Source of the DNA: Pseudomonas parafulva
Lineage (GTDB): Bacteria > Pseudomonadota > Gammaproteobacteria > Pseudomonadales > Pseudomonadaceae
Length of the DNA: 64,000 nt
Reading direction: 5' to 3'
Assembly (NCBI RefSeq): GCF_000800255.1
Contig: NZ_CP009747.1
Span: 3,472,001-3,536,000, forward strand
Position numbers and translations under genes: made by a program. The notes beneath the pieces are model-generated. The model was not told the origin of the DNA and made no database searches. It was given only the letters and a program-made list of their open reading frames with translations. Below, piece after piece: positions 37,215-45,264 of the stretch (position 1 is the first letter of the stretch; every line of letters starts with the position of its first letter).

Positions 37215-38278
37215 AGTCGCCTCCCGCGCTTGAACACCAGCGCCACGAACACTGGCACACCGACCAGCGCGGTGACGATGCCGACCGGCACGATCACCCC
37301 CGGCAGGATCAACTTGCTGGCGATCGACGACAGCGACAGCAGCAGCGCCCCGACCAGGGCGCTGGCCGGCAACAGGAAGCGCTGGTCCTCGCCCACCAGC
37401 AAGCGCGCGATGTGCGGGCCGACCAGGCCGATGAAACCGATGGTGCCGACGAAGGCCACGGCGGTCGCCGACAGCAGGCTGATGCGCAGCAGCGAGGCCA
37501 CACGCAAGCGTCGGGTATCCACGCCAAAACTGCGCGCGCGGTCCTCGCCCATGCGCAGCAAAGTCATGGCCGACGCGCTGCGCAAGGAAAACGGCACGAC
37601 CAGCGCCAGCACCGCGGCGAGGATGCCAAGCTTCTGCCAGTTGGCCCGGGCCAGGCTGCCGAGGGTCCAGAACACCAGTTGCTGCAACACGTCCTCGGTG
37701 GCCAGCAGTTGCAGCAACGACACCAGCGCGTTGCAACTGAACACCAGGGCGATGCCGAACAGCACCAGGCTTTCGACCCCCGCGCCGCGCAGCCGCGACA
37801 TGCCCTGCAACAGCAGCACCGACAGGCACGCGAAGACGAACGCCATCACCGTCACCTGGGCGCTGGGCGAGAGCCAGGCCACGCTCAGCGGGTAGGCGAT
37901 GGCCAGCGAGGCGCCGAGCGCGGCGGCCGACGACACGCCCAAGGTGAACGGGCTGGCCAGGGGGTTGTCGAGGATCGCCTGCATTTCGGCGCCGGCCAGC
38001 GCCAGGGCCGCGCCCACCAGCACCGCCATCAGCGCATAGGGCAGGCGCACGTTCCAGATGATCACCCGCTCGGTGGCGCTCAGCGTGCTCGGGTCGAACA
38101 CCCCGTGCAGCAATTGCCCCAGGCCCATGCCCGAGGCGCCGCTGGCCAGGTCACCGAGCACCGACAGCAGCAACAGCACGGCCAGGCCGCCGACCAGTGC
38201 GGAGCGCCGCCACAACAGGCGTCGATACTGCCAGGCCGCCTGTTCGACGCCTGGCAGCGCCTGGGCCTGGGCCGTCAC
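37211..38278 (-). CDS. FecCD-family ABC permease, iron-complex/B12 type
   Basis: 355 residues from GTG 38278, coupled by a GTGA overlap to the binding-protein stop. About ten hydrophobic segments are visible. Typical FecCD features are WNVRLPYALMAVLVGAALALAGAEMQAILDNPLASP near the start and GTIGFIGLVGPHIARLLVGED near the cytoplasmic coupling helix, with a final GVIVPVGIVTALVGVPVF. It would form the homodimeric membrane channel of the transporter. The first 25 residues before the TM segment are polar. No TonB-dependent outer-membrane receptor gene is adjacent. Confidence 0.92.
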   Translation of the reverse strand: MTAQAQALPGVEQAAWQYRRLLWRRSALVGGLAVLLLLSVLGDLASGASGMGLGQLLHGVFDPSTLSATERVIIWNVRLPYALMAVLVGAALALAGAEMQAILDNPLASPFTLGVSSAAALGASLAIAYPLSVAWLSPSAQVTVMAFVFACLSVLLLQGMSRLRGAGVESLVLFGIALVFSCNALVSLLQLLATEDVLQQLVFWTLGSLARANWQKLGILAAVLALVVPFSLRSASAMTLLRMGEDRARSFGVDTRRLRVASLLRISLLSATAVAFVGTIGFIGLVGPHIARLLVGEDQRFLLPASALVGALLLSLSSIASKLILPGVIVPVGIVTALVGVPVFVALVFKRGRRL

Positions 38279-39390
38279 TGGGCGTCGATCCAATAGTGGC
38301 CATCCAGGCCGACTTCGAGCATCCGGTTGATCTGGCCCATGGTCGCCTGCGGGTCCAGGTCCTTGAAGCGCTCGGGGTGAATCCAGCGGGCCATGGCTTC
38401 GATGGCCAGGATGTTGAACGGCGAGTTGTAGAAGTCGTGCCACAGGCCATGGGCCTGGCCCTCGCGGATCGGCCGCAGCGGCGCGAATTCGGGGCGCGCG
38501 GTGATCTTCGCCAGGCTCTGGCGTGCGCTGTCGGCGCTTACGCCAGCCCCGAGCAGCACGCCTGGAGCACGGTTGCCGGTGGCGATGTAGACGTCCGGGT
38601 CGGCCTTGAGCACGTATTCGACGCTGACATCGCCCAGCGCGCCGGGCACCACGTCGGCGGCGATGTTATGCCCACCGACCGCCTCGACCACGCTGCCCAG
38701 GCCGCTCTTGCCAGTCGTATGGCCCGGCGCCTGCCAGACACCGGCCAGCAGTTCGAGGAACACCTTGGGCCGCTGGCTGGGCTCGAGCCCCGCCAGCGCA
38801 TCGGTGACTCGCTTGAGGTGACTGTCGTAGAAGCTCAGGTACTGCTGCGCTTGCTGCTCGCGGCCGAGCAAAGTGCCCAGCGCTTGCAGGCTGACCCGGG
38901 TGTTCTCGATCGGGTGCACGCGAAAATCGATGAACAGCACGGGAATGCCCGCCTGCTCCAGCAGGTCGGCCACCGGGCTGTGCTGGGTCGGCCCTTCGCC
39001 GGCGATGCTGAAGATCGCCAGGTCCGGCTTGAGCGCCAGGATCTGCTCGGCGCTGACGCTCTGCTCCGAGGCCTGGCCGATCAGCGGCAGCTTGGCCACC
39101 TGTGGATAACGCTTGGCGTAGACCTCATAGGTGTGCGGGTCGAGCAGGCGCATGTCGTTCTGCCAACCGACCACACGCTGGAACGGGTTGTCGCGGTCGA
39201 GCAGGGCCAGGGCGAAGAACAGCCGGCCCTCGCCGAGGACGATGCGTTGCGGCGCGTGGTCCATCTGGACCTTGCGTCCGAGCACGTCGGTGACTTGGGT
39301 GGCGCTGGCGGTCTGGGCAATGCCCAGTCCGGCCGCGAGGAAGACCACGAGCGGCAGCAACTGCCGCGCGCAACGGAGAATGGCGGACAT
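38275..39390 (-). CDS. Iron-complex ABC transporter periplasmic binding protein
   Basis: 371 residues from ATG 39390 with AGGAG upstream; an in-frame start at 39450 is not favoured. A signal peptide ends in TASA before TQVTDVLGRKVQM. It has the FhuD/BtuF-like two-lobe pattern: APQRIVLGEGR, the LIGQASEQSVSAEQILALKPDLAIFS segment, and IPVLFIDFRV. The C-terminal half contains DPDVYIATG and WHDFYNSPFNILAIEAMARWIHP. The ligand is probably a ferric chelate or heme, consistent with a Fur-box-like site upstream. Operon: binding protein, permease, ATPase. Confidence 0.9.
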   Translation of the reverse strand: MSAILRCARQLLPLVVFLAAGLGIAQTASATQVTDVLGRKVQMDHAPQRIVLGEGRLFFALALLDRDNPFQRVVGWQNDMRLLDPHTYEVYAKRYPQVAKLPLIGQASEQSVSAEQILALKPDLAIFSIAGEGPTQHSPVADLLEQAGIPVLFIDFRVHPIENTRVSLQALGTLLGREQQAQQYLSFYDSHLKRVTDALAGLEPSQRPKVFLELLAGVWQAPGHTTGKSGLGSVVEAVGGHNIAADVVPGALGDVSVEYVLKADPDVYIATGNRAPGVLLGAGVSADSARQSLAKITARPEFAPLRPIREGQAHGLWHDFYNSPFNILAIEAMARWIHPERFKDLDPQATMGQINRMLEVGLDGHYWIDAQ

Positions 39391-39422
39391 GCAAGGGCTC
39401 CTGCGACTGCGGATGCGTGACA

Positions 39423-39438
39423 GAGAATCGGTCTCATT
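39423..39438. promoter_or_regulatory. Fur-box-like sequence upstream of the iron-complex transporter
   Basis: GAGAATCGGTCTCATT lies 33 bases upstream of the binding-protein start. It resembles the GATAATnATTCTCATT form of Fur sites with two central mismatches and a GAGA/TCTC inverted repeat. Evidence is by eye only; iron-dependent repression would fit the transporter type. Confidence 0.35.
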
Positions 39439-39839
39439 CAAGCCGCGCATTCTAGTCGCCGCCGTGCCCTGGGCAGCGTGTGGGAATGTAATGGAATGTC
39501 ATGCGCTAGCGCGGTGACTGTGAGGCCGTACCACCCCATGCTCCAGGGGTTTATGCGGACATTGCGCAAGCCAACTGTCTCTCACCTACCACCGACCCGC
39601 GGTCTTGCTCAACTTCTTGGGGGCTGCACGATCTCGTGGGAGCGGCCTTGCGTCGCGATTGGACCGCAGAGCGGTCCCGGCAATGGCAGCGGCGAAGCTG
39701 AAAACCTGGGACCGCTACGCGGTCCAATCGCGACGCAAGGCCGCTCCCACAAAGCCGCGCTGGACGCTGGAGATCATGCGCTGCAGATGAACAGCAAACG
39801 CATGTTCACGCGGTGTCGCAATCTCGGCGCCAGCGGCCG
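39439..39839. other. Intergenic region carrying a REPIN
   Basis: About 400 bases with no gene. They lie between the upstream end of the binding-protein gene and the stop of the HAD phosphatase gene, both on the minus strand. The main content is the REP pair at 39636-39750, listed separately. The bases before it hold the promoter of the transporter operon. Confidence 0.5.
39636..39750. repeat. REPIN: two REP elements in perfect inverted orientation
   Basis: The left arm (39636-39678) begins GTGGGAGCGGCCTTGCGTCG and ends in GGTCCC. The right arm (39708-39750) is its reverse complement with only a two-base difference near the inner end. The arms are 43 bases long with a 29-base loop. Transcribed, it would fold into a long hairpin. 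Same family as the copies at 19.3-19.5 and 30.3-30.7 kb. Confidence 0.85.
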
Positions 39840-40430
39840 TCAGTCCAACATCGCCTTCAAGGCCCGGCAATCCGCAGCGTGCCAGTCGGCCAGGCCCGGC
39901 CAAGGGTTGTCCGCCAGGTTCACCAGGACCGTGCCAGCACCGGCGGCGCGACCGCAATCCAGGTCGTGGCGGTGATCGCCGACCATCAGCAATTGCGTGG
40001 GGGCCACGCCCCAGGCCTTGGCGATGTGCAGCAGGCCTTCGGGTTCGGGTTTGGGCGCTGCTTCGTCGCGACCCAGCACCTGCTCGACGGGGAAACAGTC
40101 GGCCAAGCCAATCGCCTGCAAGGTGATATGCGCCAGCTCGCGGGCATTGCGGGTGAGGATCGCCAGGCGACAGCCCCGCGCCGCCAACTCGCGCACCAAC
40201 TCCACGGCGCCGCTGGCAGCGGTCGAGGTCAGCGCCAGTTCGCGCTCATGCTCCAGCAGCCAGGCGTGCTTGGCGGCCGCCTCGGCCGGCGGCAGCGCGG
40301 CGAGATGGCCCAGGATGTCGTCCTCGGGCGGAATCTGCAGCGTACGGCGGATGGCGGCGAAATCGTGCACCGCCACGGTGAGGGTGCCGTCCATGTCGAA
40401 CACCCAGTGGCGCGCCTCGTGCAGCTTCAT
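39840..40430 (-). CDS. HAD-superfamily hydrolase (phosphoglycolate-phosphatase-like)
   Basis: 196 residues from ATG 40430, which overlaps the TesB stop as ATGA. HAD motifs are complete: I is FDMDGTL with the nucleophile Asp, II is LTRNA with the conserved Thr, III is the Lys in KPEPEGLL, IV is VGDHRHDLDCG with the acidic pair. A small helical cap lies between motifs I and II. Members remove phosphate from small metabolites such as 2-phosphoglycolate or nucleoside monophosphates. Coupled translation with tesB suggests a common transcript though no shared function is obvious. Confidence 0.88.
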   Translation of the reverse strand: MKLHEARHWVFDMDGTLTVAVHDFAAIRRTLQIPPEDDILGHLAALPPAEAAAKHAWLLEHERELALTSTAASGAVELVRELAARGCRLAILTRNARELAHITLQAIGLADCFPVEQVLGRDEAAPKPEPEGLLHIAKAWGVAPTQLLMVGDHRHDLDCGRAAGAGTVLVNLADNPWPGLADWHAADCRALKAMLD

Positions 40431-41296
40431 GCCCAGTCCTTGCGGTGGCGGATCAGGCCTTCCTGGGTGGTCGAAGCCACCAGTTGCCCGGCGCGGTTGA
40501 AGATGCTGCCGCGACTGAAACCGCGCGCGTTGCCGGCCCAAGGGCTGTCGGTGGCGTACAGCAGCCACTCGTCGGCGCGCAGGTCGCGGTGGAACCACAG
40601 CGCGTGGTCGAGGCTGGCGATCTGCATGTCCTTCTGCCACACCGAGCGGCCATGGGGCAGCAGCGCAGTGGTCAGCAGGCCGAAGTCCGAGGCATAGGCC
40701 AGCAGGTACTTGTGCAGCGCTGGAGTGTCGGCCAGGTTGCCGTCGGCGCGGAACCAGGCGTACTTCACCGGATCGCCGGGCTTGGGGTCGAACGGGTCAC
40801 GCTCGGTGACCGGACGAATCTCGATGGGCTTGGCGCACAACACCTTGTCGCGGATGCGCTCGGGCAGCTTGTCGGCCATGGCCCGGGCCAGCTCCACTTC
40901 GCTGGGCAGGTTTTCCGGCCCGACCACCTCGGGCATCGTCGCCTGGTGCTCGAAACCGCCCTCGTCGTACTGGAACGAGGCGCTGCAGGTAAAGATCGGG
41001 TTGCCCTTCTGGATCGCCGTGACCCGGCGCGTGCTGAAGCTGCCACCGTCGCGCACTCGGTCCACCGAGTACACCACCGGCATGCTGGCATCGCCCGGGC
41101 GCAGGAAGTAGCCGTGCAGCGAATGCACGTGGCGCGCGTCCTCGACCGTCTGGCTGGCCGCCGACAGCGACTGGCCCAGCACCTGGCCGCCATACAGCTG
41201 GCGGAAGCCCAGGTCCTGGCTGCGACCTCGGAACAGGTTTTCTTCGATGGGTTCGAGGCTCAACAGGTCGACCAGGTCGTCCAGTACGTGGCTCAT
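40427..41296 (-). CDS. tesB: Acyl-CoA thioesterase II
   Basis: 289 residues, the normal TesB length, made of two hot-dog domains. It begins LDDLVDLLSLEPIEENLFRG and contains YGGQVLGQSLSAA, VHSLHGYFLRPGD, SFSTRRVTAIQ, and in the second half IASLDHALWFHRDLRADEWLLY, which supplies the catalytic Asp. It hydrolyses medium- and long-chain acyl-CoA to free acid in the cytosol. GATATC precedes the start. Coupled downstream to the HAD phosphatase gene. TesB is a housekeeping enzyme in pseudomonads. Confidence 0.94.
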   Translation of the reverse strand: MSHVLDDLVDLLSLEPIEENLFRGRSQDLGFRQLYGGQVLGQSLSAASQTVEDARHVHSLHGYFLRPGDASMPVVYSVDRVRDGGSFSTRRVTAIQKGNPIFTCSASFQYDEGGFEHQATMPEVVGPENLPSEVELARAMADKLPERIRDKVLCAKPIEIRPVTERDPFDPKPGDPVKYAWFRADGNLADTPALHKYLLAYASDFGLLTTALLPHGRSVWQKDMQIASLDHALWFHRDLRADEWLLYATDSPWAGNARGFSRGSIFNRAGQLVASTTQEGLIRHRKDWA

Positions 41297-41383
41297 CGGC
41301 GATATCTCCTACGGCATTGCGGCAATCGGTTGAATGGCGCGAATCATACAGAATTTGTCAGCGCCGCCGCGCGCAAGTGCCGT

Positions 41384-41953
41384 TCAGCCGCGCACGCTGC
41401 GTTCCCAGTGCGCACGGTCCATGCGATAGAGCACGTGCGGGCGCAGCGGGTGGCCCTCGGGCAGACGCGGGTGCTCGAAGCGGGCCGCTTCGTCCTCAAG
41501 CATGCCGATGGCCTGCATCACTTTCTGCGACGGCACGTTGTCCTGGCTGGTGAAGGCCACCACCTCGTCCAGACGCAACTGCGCGAACGCGCAGCGCAGG
41601 CAGGTCCACGCCGCCTCGCTGGCGAAGCCCTGCCCCCAGTGGCGCCGGGCCAGGCGCCAACTGATTTCCACGGCCGGTGCGAAGGGCGCGTCGAAATTGA
41701 CGTTGAGCAGCCCGGTCAGGCCGATGAACGCGCCGCTGTCCATGCGCTCCAGGGCCCAGAGGCCGTAGCCGTATTCGCTGAAATGCCCGCGAATGCGACC
41801 GATCAGCGCGGCGCATTCCAGGCGCGTCAAGGGCGCTGGGAAGTAGCGCATCACCTGCGGGTCGGCGCACATCTCGGCGAAGGCCGGCAGATCGTCGTCG
41901 TGCCACTGGCGCAGGTTCAGGCGTGCGCTTTCGAGGGTGAGGATGGGGGTCAT
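41384..41953 (-). CDS. GNAT-family N-acetyltransferase (RimJ/RimL-like)
   Basis: 189 residues from ATG 41953 (begins MTPILTLESARLNLR); earlier in-frame starts are unlikely. It shows the RimL-type order: an N-terminal TLESARLNLRQWHDDDLPAF, a middle GFIGL-like FIGLTGLLNV, the acetyl-CoA loop RRHWGQGFASEAA (Gln/Arg-x-x-Gly-x-Gly/Ala) and the NVPSQKVMQAIGM stretch. It transfers acetyl groups to an amine of a protein N-terminus or small molecule; the substrate is unknown. Single gene between tesB and the histidine phosphatase gene. Confidence 0.88.
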   Translation of the reverse strand: MTPILTLESARLNLRQWHDDDLPAFAEMCADPQVMRYFPAPLTRLECAALIGRIRGHFSEYGYGLWALERMDSGAFIGLTGLLNVNFDAPFAPAVEISWRLARRHWGQGFASEAAWTCLRCAFAQLRLDEVVAFTSQDNVPSQKVMQAIGMLEDEAARFEHPRLPEGHPLRPHVLYRMDRAHWERSVRG

Positions 41954-42137
41954 GGACAGGGCTCCGGCTGGCACTGGGCTGCAGTCTACAGCGTAGGCAA
42001 TGGATGAAGATTTCCTCATGTGCCGGGGCCAATGGATTTTTCACAATGGCTTCACCGGGCTCCCACAGATCCGTTCGCACAATTGATCCATACCCGCCGC
42101 CGCCCTGTTCGCGGCCCTTTCCTGCCGGAGCCCGCGC

Positions 42138-42827
42138 ATGCTGTCGAGCGACACCCTCACCCCCTTGGTCATGCCCACGCGCCGTACGTGGCAGCGCCTG
42201 CCGCGCATCACCCTGGCGCTGGGCCTGGCACTGCTGTTAACCGCCGCATCGGCACTGCTGTGGGCGTCGACGAGGACCACCATCGTGAACCTGGGCAACG
42301 AACGACACTTGAACGCCAGTGGCCTGCTGCAGCAGTGGGCCGAAGGTGCGGTCATCGTGATGATCCGCCATGCCGAGCGCTGCGACAGCGCGCCCGGCCC
42401 GTGCCTGGACGACGCCACCGGCATCACCGTGGCCGGCAGCCAGGCCGCCAGCCGCGTCGGCGAAGGCCTGCAGCACCTGGGCCTGGCGGGCGCCGACCTG
42501 CTCAGCAGCCCGAAACTGCGCACCCGCCAGACCGCGCACTTCATCGTCGGTGACACGGTCACCAGTGAGGACTGGCTCGAAGGCTGCAACGCCCACTTCA
42601 CCGAACAGGCCCTGGCGCACAAACGCAGCGGTCACAACCTGGTGCTCATCACCCATGACGGCTGCGTCGATCATTTCCAGCGCTCGCTGAGCGTCGCGCC
42701 CGGTCAACGCGACAGTGCCTACGCCAGTGCCCTGTTCGTCTCGGTCGATGGCAACGGCAAAGCACGGATTCTCGGGCGCATGAACGAGCCGGACTGGCAG
42801 CGGGTGCTGGCCACGCGGCAGCGCTGA
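42138..42827 (+). CDS. Membrane-anchored histidine phosphatase family protein
   Basis: 229 residues. A single N-terminal TM segment (about 25-43, ALGLALLLTAASALLWA) is followed by a periplasmic phosphatase domain with the RHG-type motif as MIRHAERC (catalytic His near 77), SSPKLRTRQTA and the late ITHDGC with the second His. Related proteins such as Ais/PmrG remove phosphate from lipopolysaccharide core heptose; similar membrane location makes that possible here, but it is inference. It precedes the histone-deacetylase-like gene by 68 bases on the same strand. The ATG at 42138 may not be the true start, as several in-frame Met follow. Confidence 0.8.
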   Translation: MLSSDTLTPLVMPTRRTWQRLPRITLALGLALLLTAASALLWASTRTTIVNLGNERHLNASGLLQQWAEGAVIVMIRHAERCDSAPGPCLDDATGITVAGSQAASRVGEGLQHLGLAGADLLSSPKLRTRQTAHFIVGDTVTSEDWLEGCNAHFTEQALAHKRSGHNLVLITHDGCVDHFQRSLSVAPGQRDSAYASALFVSVDGNGKARILGRMNEPDWQRVLATRQR

Positions 42828-42895
42828 GCGCTCGTCTTGCGCCGCATCGCCGGGGACAGGCAAGATCAGCGCTGCCTTTCGCCGCGACCCTCGCC

Positions 42896-43810
42896 ATGTC
42901 CCTGCCCCTGATCTACCACGACGACTACAGCCCGGAATTTCCGCCCGAGCACCGCTTTCCAATGGACAAGTTTCGCCTGCTGCGCGACCACCTGGTCGCC
43001 AGCGGCCTGACCCAGGACGAGGCGCTACTGCGCCCGGCCATCTGCCCCGATGACATCCTCGCCCTGGCCCACGACCGCGCCTACATCGACCGCTACATGA
43101 GCGGCGAGCTGTCGCGCGAAGACCAGCGCCGGCTCGGCCTGCCCTGGAGCGAGGCGCTGGCCCGGCGGACCGTGCGGGCCGTCGGCGGCTCGCTGCTCAC
43201 CGCCGAAATGGCGCTGCAACAGGGCATCGCCTGCCACCTGGCCGGCGGCACCCACCACGCTCACTACGACCATCCGGCCGGTTTCTGCATCTTCAACGAC
43301 CTGGCGGTGATCAGCCGCTATCTGCTCGAAGCCGGGCGCGTCCAGCGGGTACTGATCTTCGACTGCGACGTGCACCAGGGCGACGGCACCGCGCGCATCC
43401 TCGAGGACACCCCGGACGCCATCACCGTCTCGCTGCACTGCGAGCAGAACTTCCCGGCGCGCAAGGCGCGCAGCGACTGGGACATCCCGCTGCCACGCGA
43501 CATGGGCGATGCGGCCTACCTGCAGGTGGTGGACGATGCGCTCAACTACTTGTTGCCGCTGTATCAGCCTGACCTGGTGCTGTACGACGCCGGCGTCGAT
43601 GTCCACCAGGACGATGCCCTTGGCTACCTGCAACTGACCGATGCCGGGGTTGCCGCGCGCGACGAGGCGGTGCTGCGTCATTGCCTGGGCCGCGACATTC
43701 CGGTGGCTGGGGTTATCGGCGGCGGCTACAGCAAGGACCGCGAGGCCTTGGCCCGTCGTCACGGCATCCTCCACCACAGCGCAGCGCGGGTGCTGGGTTA
43801 CGCACAATGA
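42896..43810 (+). CDS. Histone-deacetylase-family amidohydrolase
   Basis: 304 residues, similar in size to bacterial class II-like deacetylases. Zinc and active-site residues are all visible: GGTHHAHYDHPAGFCIFND (the His pair and Phe-Cys-Ile-Phe-Asn), VLIFDCDVHQGDGTARI (zinc Asp and His), and LVLYDAGVDVHQDD (second zinc Asp); GVIGGGYSK is near the end. Members deacetylate small acetylated amines such as acetylpolyamines or acetoin-type substrates, or proteins. The substrate cannot be fixed from sequence. It starts 68 bases downstream of the phosphatase gene and may be co-transcribed. Confidence 0.92.
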   Translation: MSLPLIYHDDYSPEFPPEHRFPMDKFRLLRDHLVASGLTQDEALLRPAICPDDILALAHDRAYIDRYMSGELSREDQRRLGLPWSEALARRTVRAVGGSLLTAEMALQQGIACHLAGGTHHAHYDHPAGFCIFNDLAVISRYLLEAGRVQRVLIFDCDVHQGDGTARILEDTPDAITVSLHCEQNFPARKARSDWDIPLPRDMGDAAYLQVVDDALNYLLPLYQPDLVLYDAGVDVHQDDALGYLQLTDAGVAARDEAVLRHCLGRDIPVAGVIGGGYSKDREALARRHGILHHSAARVLGYAQ

Positions 43811-43958
43811 CTGTGGAACCGCCTGTGGATAACCTGAGCGAAAGCCGCCACAGCCCTTTAACTGCCTGACCTGCAAGCATCTGATCATTTTCTGTACAGT
43901 GCCTGTGGCCCCAGCGCTGGGGTAGAATGCCGGCTCTTTTCCACAGCCGCCTGCCGCC

Positions 43959-45218
43959 ATGACCGACTCTTGCCCCGCTCGCCCTCCCCTCGTCGCCGTG
44001 ATCGGTGCCGGTCCTGCCGGCCTCATGGCCGCCGAGGCGCTGGCCCAGGCGGGTGTGGCGGTGGAGGTGTTCGACGCCATGCCCTCGGTCGGCCGCAAGT
44101 TCCTGCTGGCCGGCGTCGGCGGCATGAACATCACCCACTCGGAGCCCTACCCCGCTTTTGTCGGTCGCTACGGCGAGCGCCGCGACGCACTCGATGCGCT
44201 GCTGCGCGACTTCGACGGGCAGGCGCTACGCCAGTGGATTCACGGCCTGGGCATCGAGACCTTCGTCGGCACCTCGGGCCGGGTGTTTCCCACCGACATG
44301 AAGGCCGCGCCACTGCTGCGCGCCTGGCTCAAGCGCCTGCGCGAAGCCGGCGTGGTTATCCACACCCGGCACCGCTGGCTGGGCTGGACTGCCGAAGGGG
44401 CGCTGCGCATCGGTTATCCACAGGGCGAACGGCACGTGCACGCCCAAGCGATGGTGCTGGCCCTGGGCGGCGGCAGTTGGGCGCGCCTGGGCTCGGACGG
44501 CGCCTGGGTGCCCGTGCTGGCCGAGCGCGCTGTGGATATCTCGCCACTGCGCCCGAGCAACTGCGGGTTCGAGGTCGAGGGCTGGAGCGAGCTGCTCAAG
44601 GCCAAGTTCGCTGGGGCGCCGCTGAAGAACATCGCCCTGAGCGTGCCGGGCAGCGTGCCGCGCAAGGGCGAGTTCATCCTCACGGCACAAGGGGTCGAGG
44701 GCAGCCTGGTGTACGCCTGGTCGGCGCCGCTGCGCGCCAGCCTGGAACGCGAAGGTCGCGCCACGTTGTTGCTCGACCTGCTGCCGGACCGGCCTGTGGA
44801 CAAGATCGCCCAGGCCCTGGCCAAGCCGCGCGGTTCGCGGTCCATGGCCCGGCACCTGCAAGGGCAATTGGGCATCGATGGGGTGAAGGCTGCGCTGCTA
44901 CGCGAACTGACCGACCCGGCGACCTTCGTCGATCCGCAGCGCTTGGCCGAAGCGATCAAGGCGTTGCCCATCGAGTTGCTGCGCACACGGCCACTGGACG
45001 AAGCGATCAGCAGTGCCGGCGGGGTGCGCTTCGAGGCGCTCGACGACGGCTTGATGCTCAAGGCACTGCCGGGCGTGTTCTGCGCCGGCGAGATGCTGGA
45101 CTGGGAAGCGCCGACCGGCGGCTACCTACTCACCGCCTGCTTCGCCAGCGGCCTGCGCGCCGGACGGGCTGCGGCGCAGTGGGTCGCTGAGCTCCAGCCC
45201 GCTTCGACTAACCCCTGA
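43959..45218 (+). CDS. HI0933/BaiN-family flavoprotein oxidoreductase
   Basis: 419 residues. The N-terminal Rossmann FAD-binding motif is VIGAGPAGLMAAEALA, followed by SVGRKFLLAGVGGMNIT, the family hallmark after the first dinucleotide fold. The second glycine-rich segment is VLALGGGSWARLGSDG. A C-terminal stretch reads FCAGEMLDWEAPTGGYLLTACFASGLRAG, closing the FAD site. The family resembles NAD(P)H-dependent flavin oxidoreductases of unknown substrate in most bacteria. Likely cytosolic. It converges on the RhlE-like helicase gene, 46 bases apart, with no clear hairpin. Confidence 0.9.
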   Translation: MTDSCPARPPLVAVIGAGPAGLMAAEALAQAGVAVEVFDAMPSVGRKFLLAGVGGMNITHSEPYPAFVGRYGERRDALDALLRDFDGQALRQWIHGLGIETFVGTSGRVFPTDMKAAPLLRAWLKRLREAGVVIHTRHRWLGWTAEGALRIGYPQGERHVHAQAMVLALGGGSWARLGSDGAWVPVLAERAVDISPLRPSNCGFEVEGWSELLKAKFAGAPLKNIALSVPGSVPRKGEFILTAQGVEGSLVYAWSAPLRASLEREGRATLLLDLLPDRPVDKIAQALAKPRGSRSMARHLQGQLGIDGVKAALLRELTDPATFVDPQRLAEAIKALPIELLRTRPLDEAISSAGGVRFEALDDGLMLKALPGVFCAGEMLDWEAPTGGYLLTACFASGLRAGRAAAQWVAELQPASTNP

Positions 45219-45264
45219 CACCCCACCTGCAGTGCAGCCTCGTCTCGCGATCGGCCTTGCGCCA

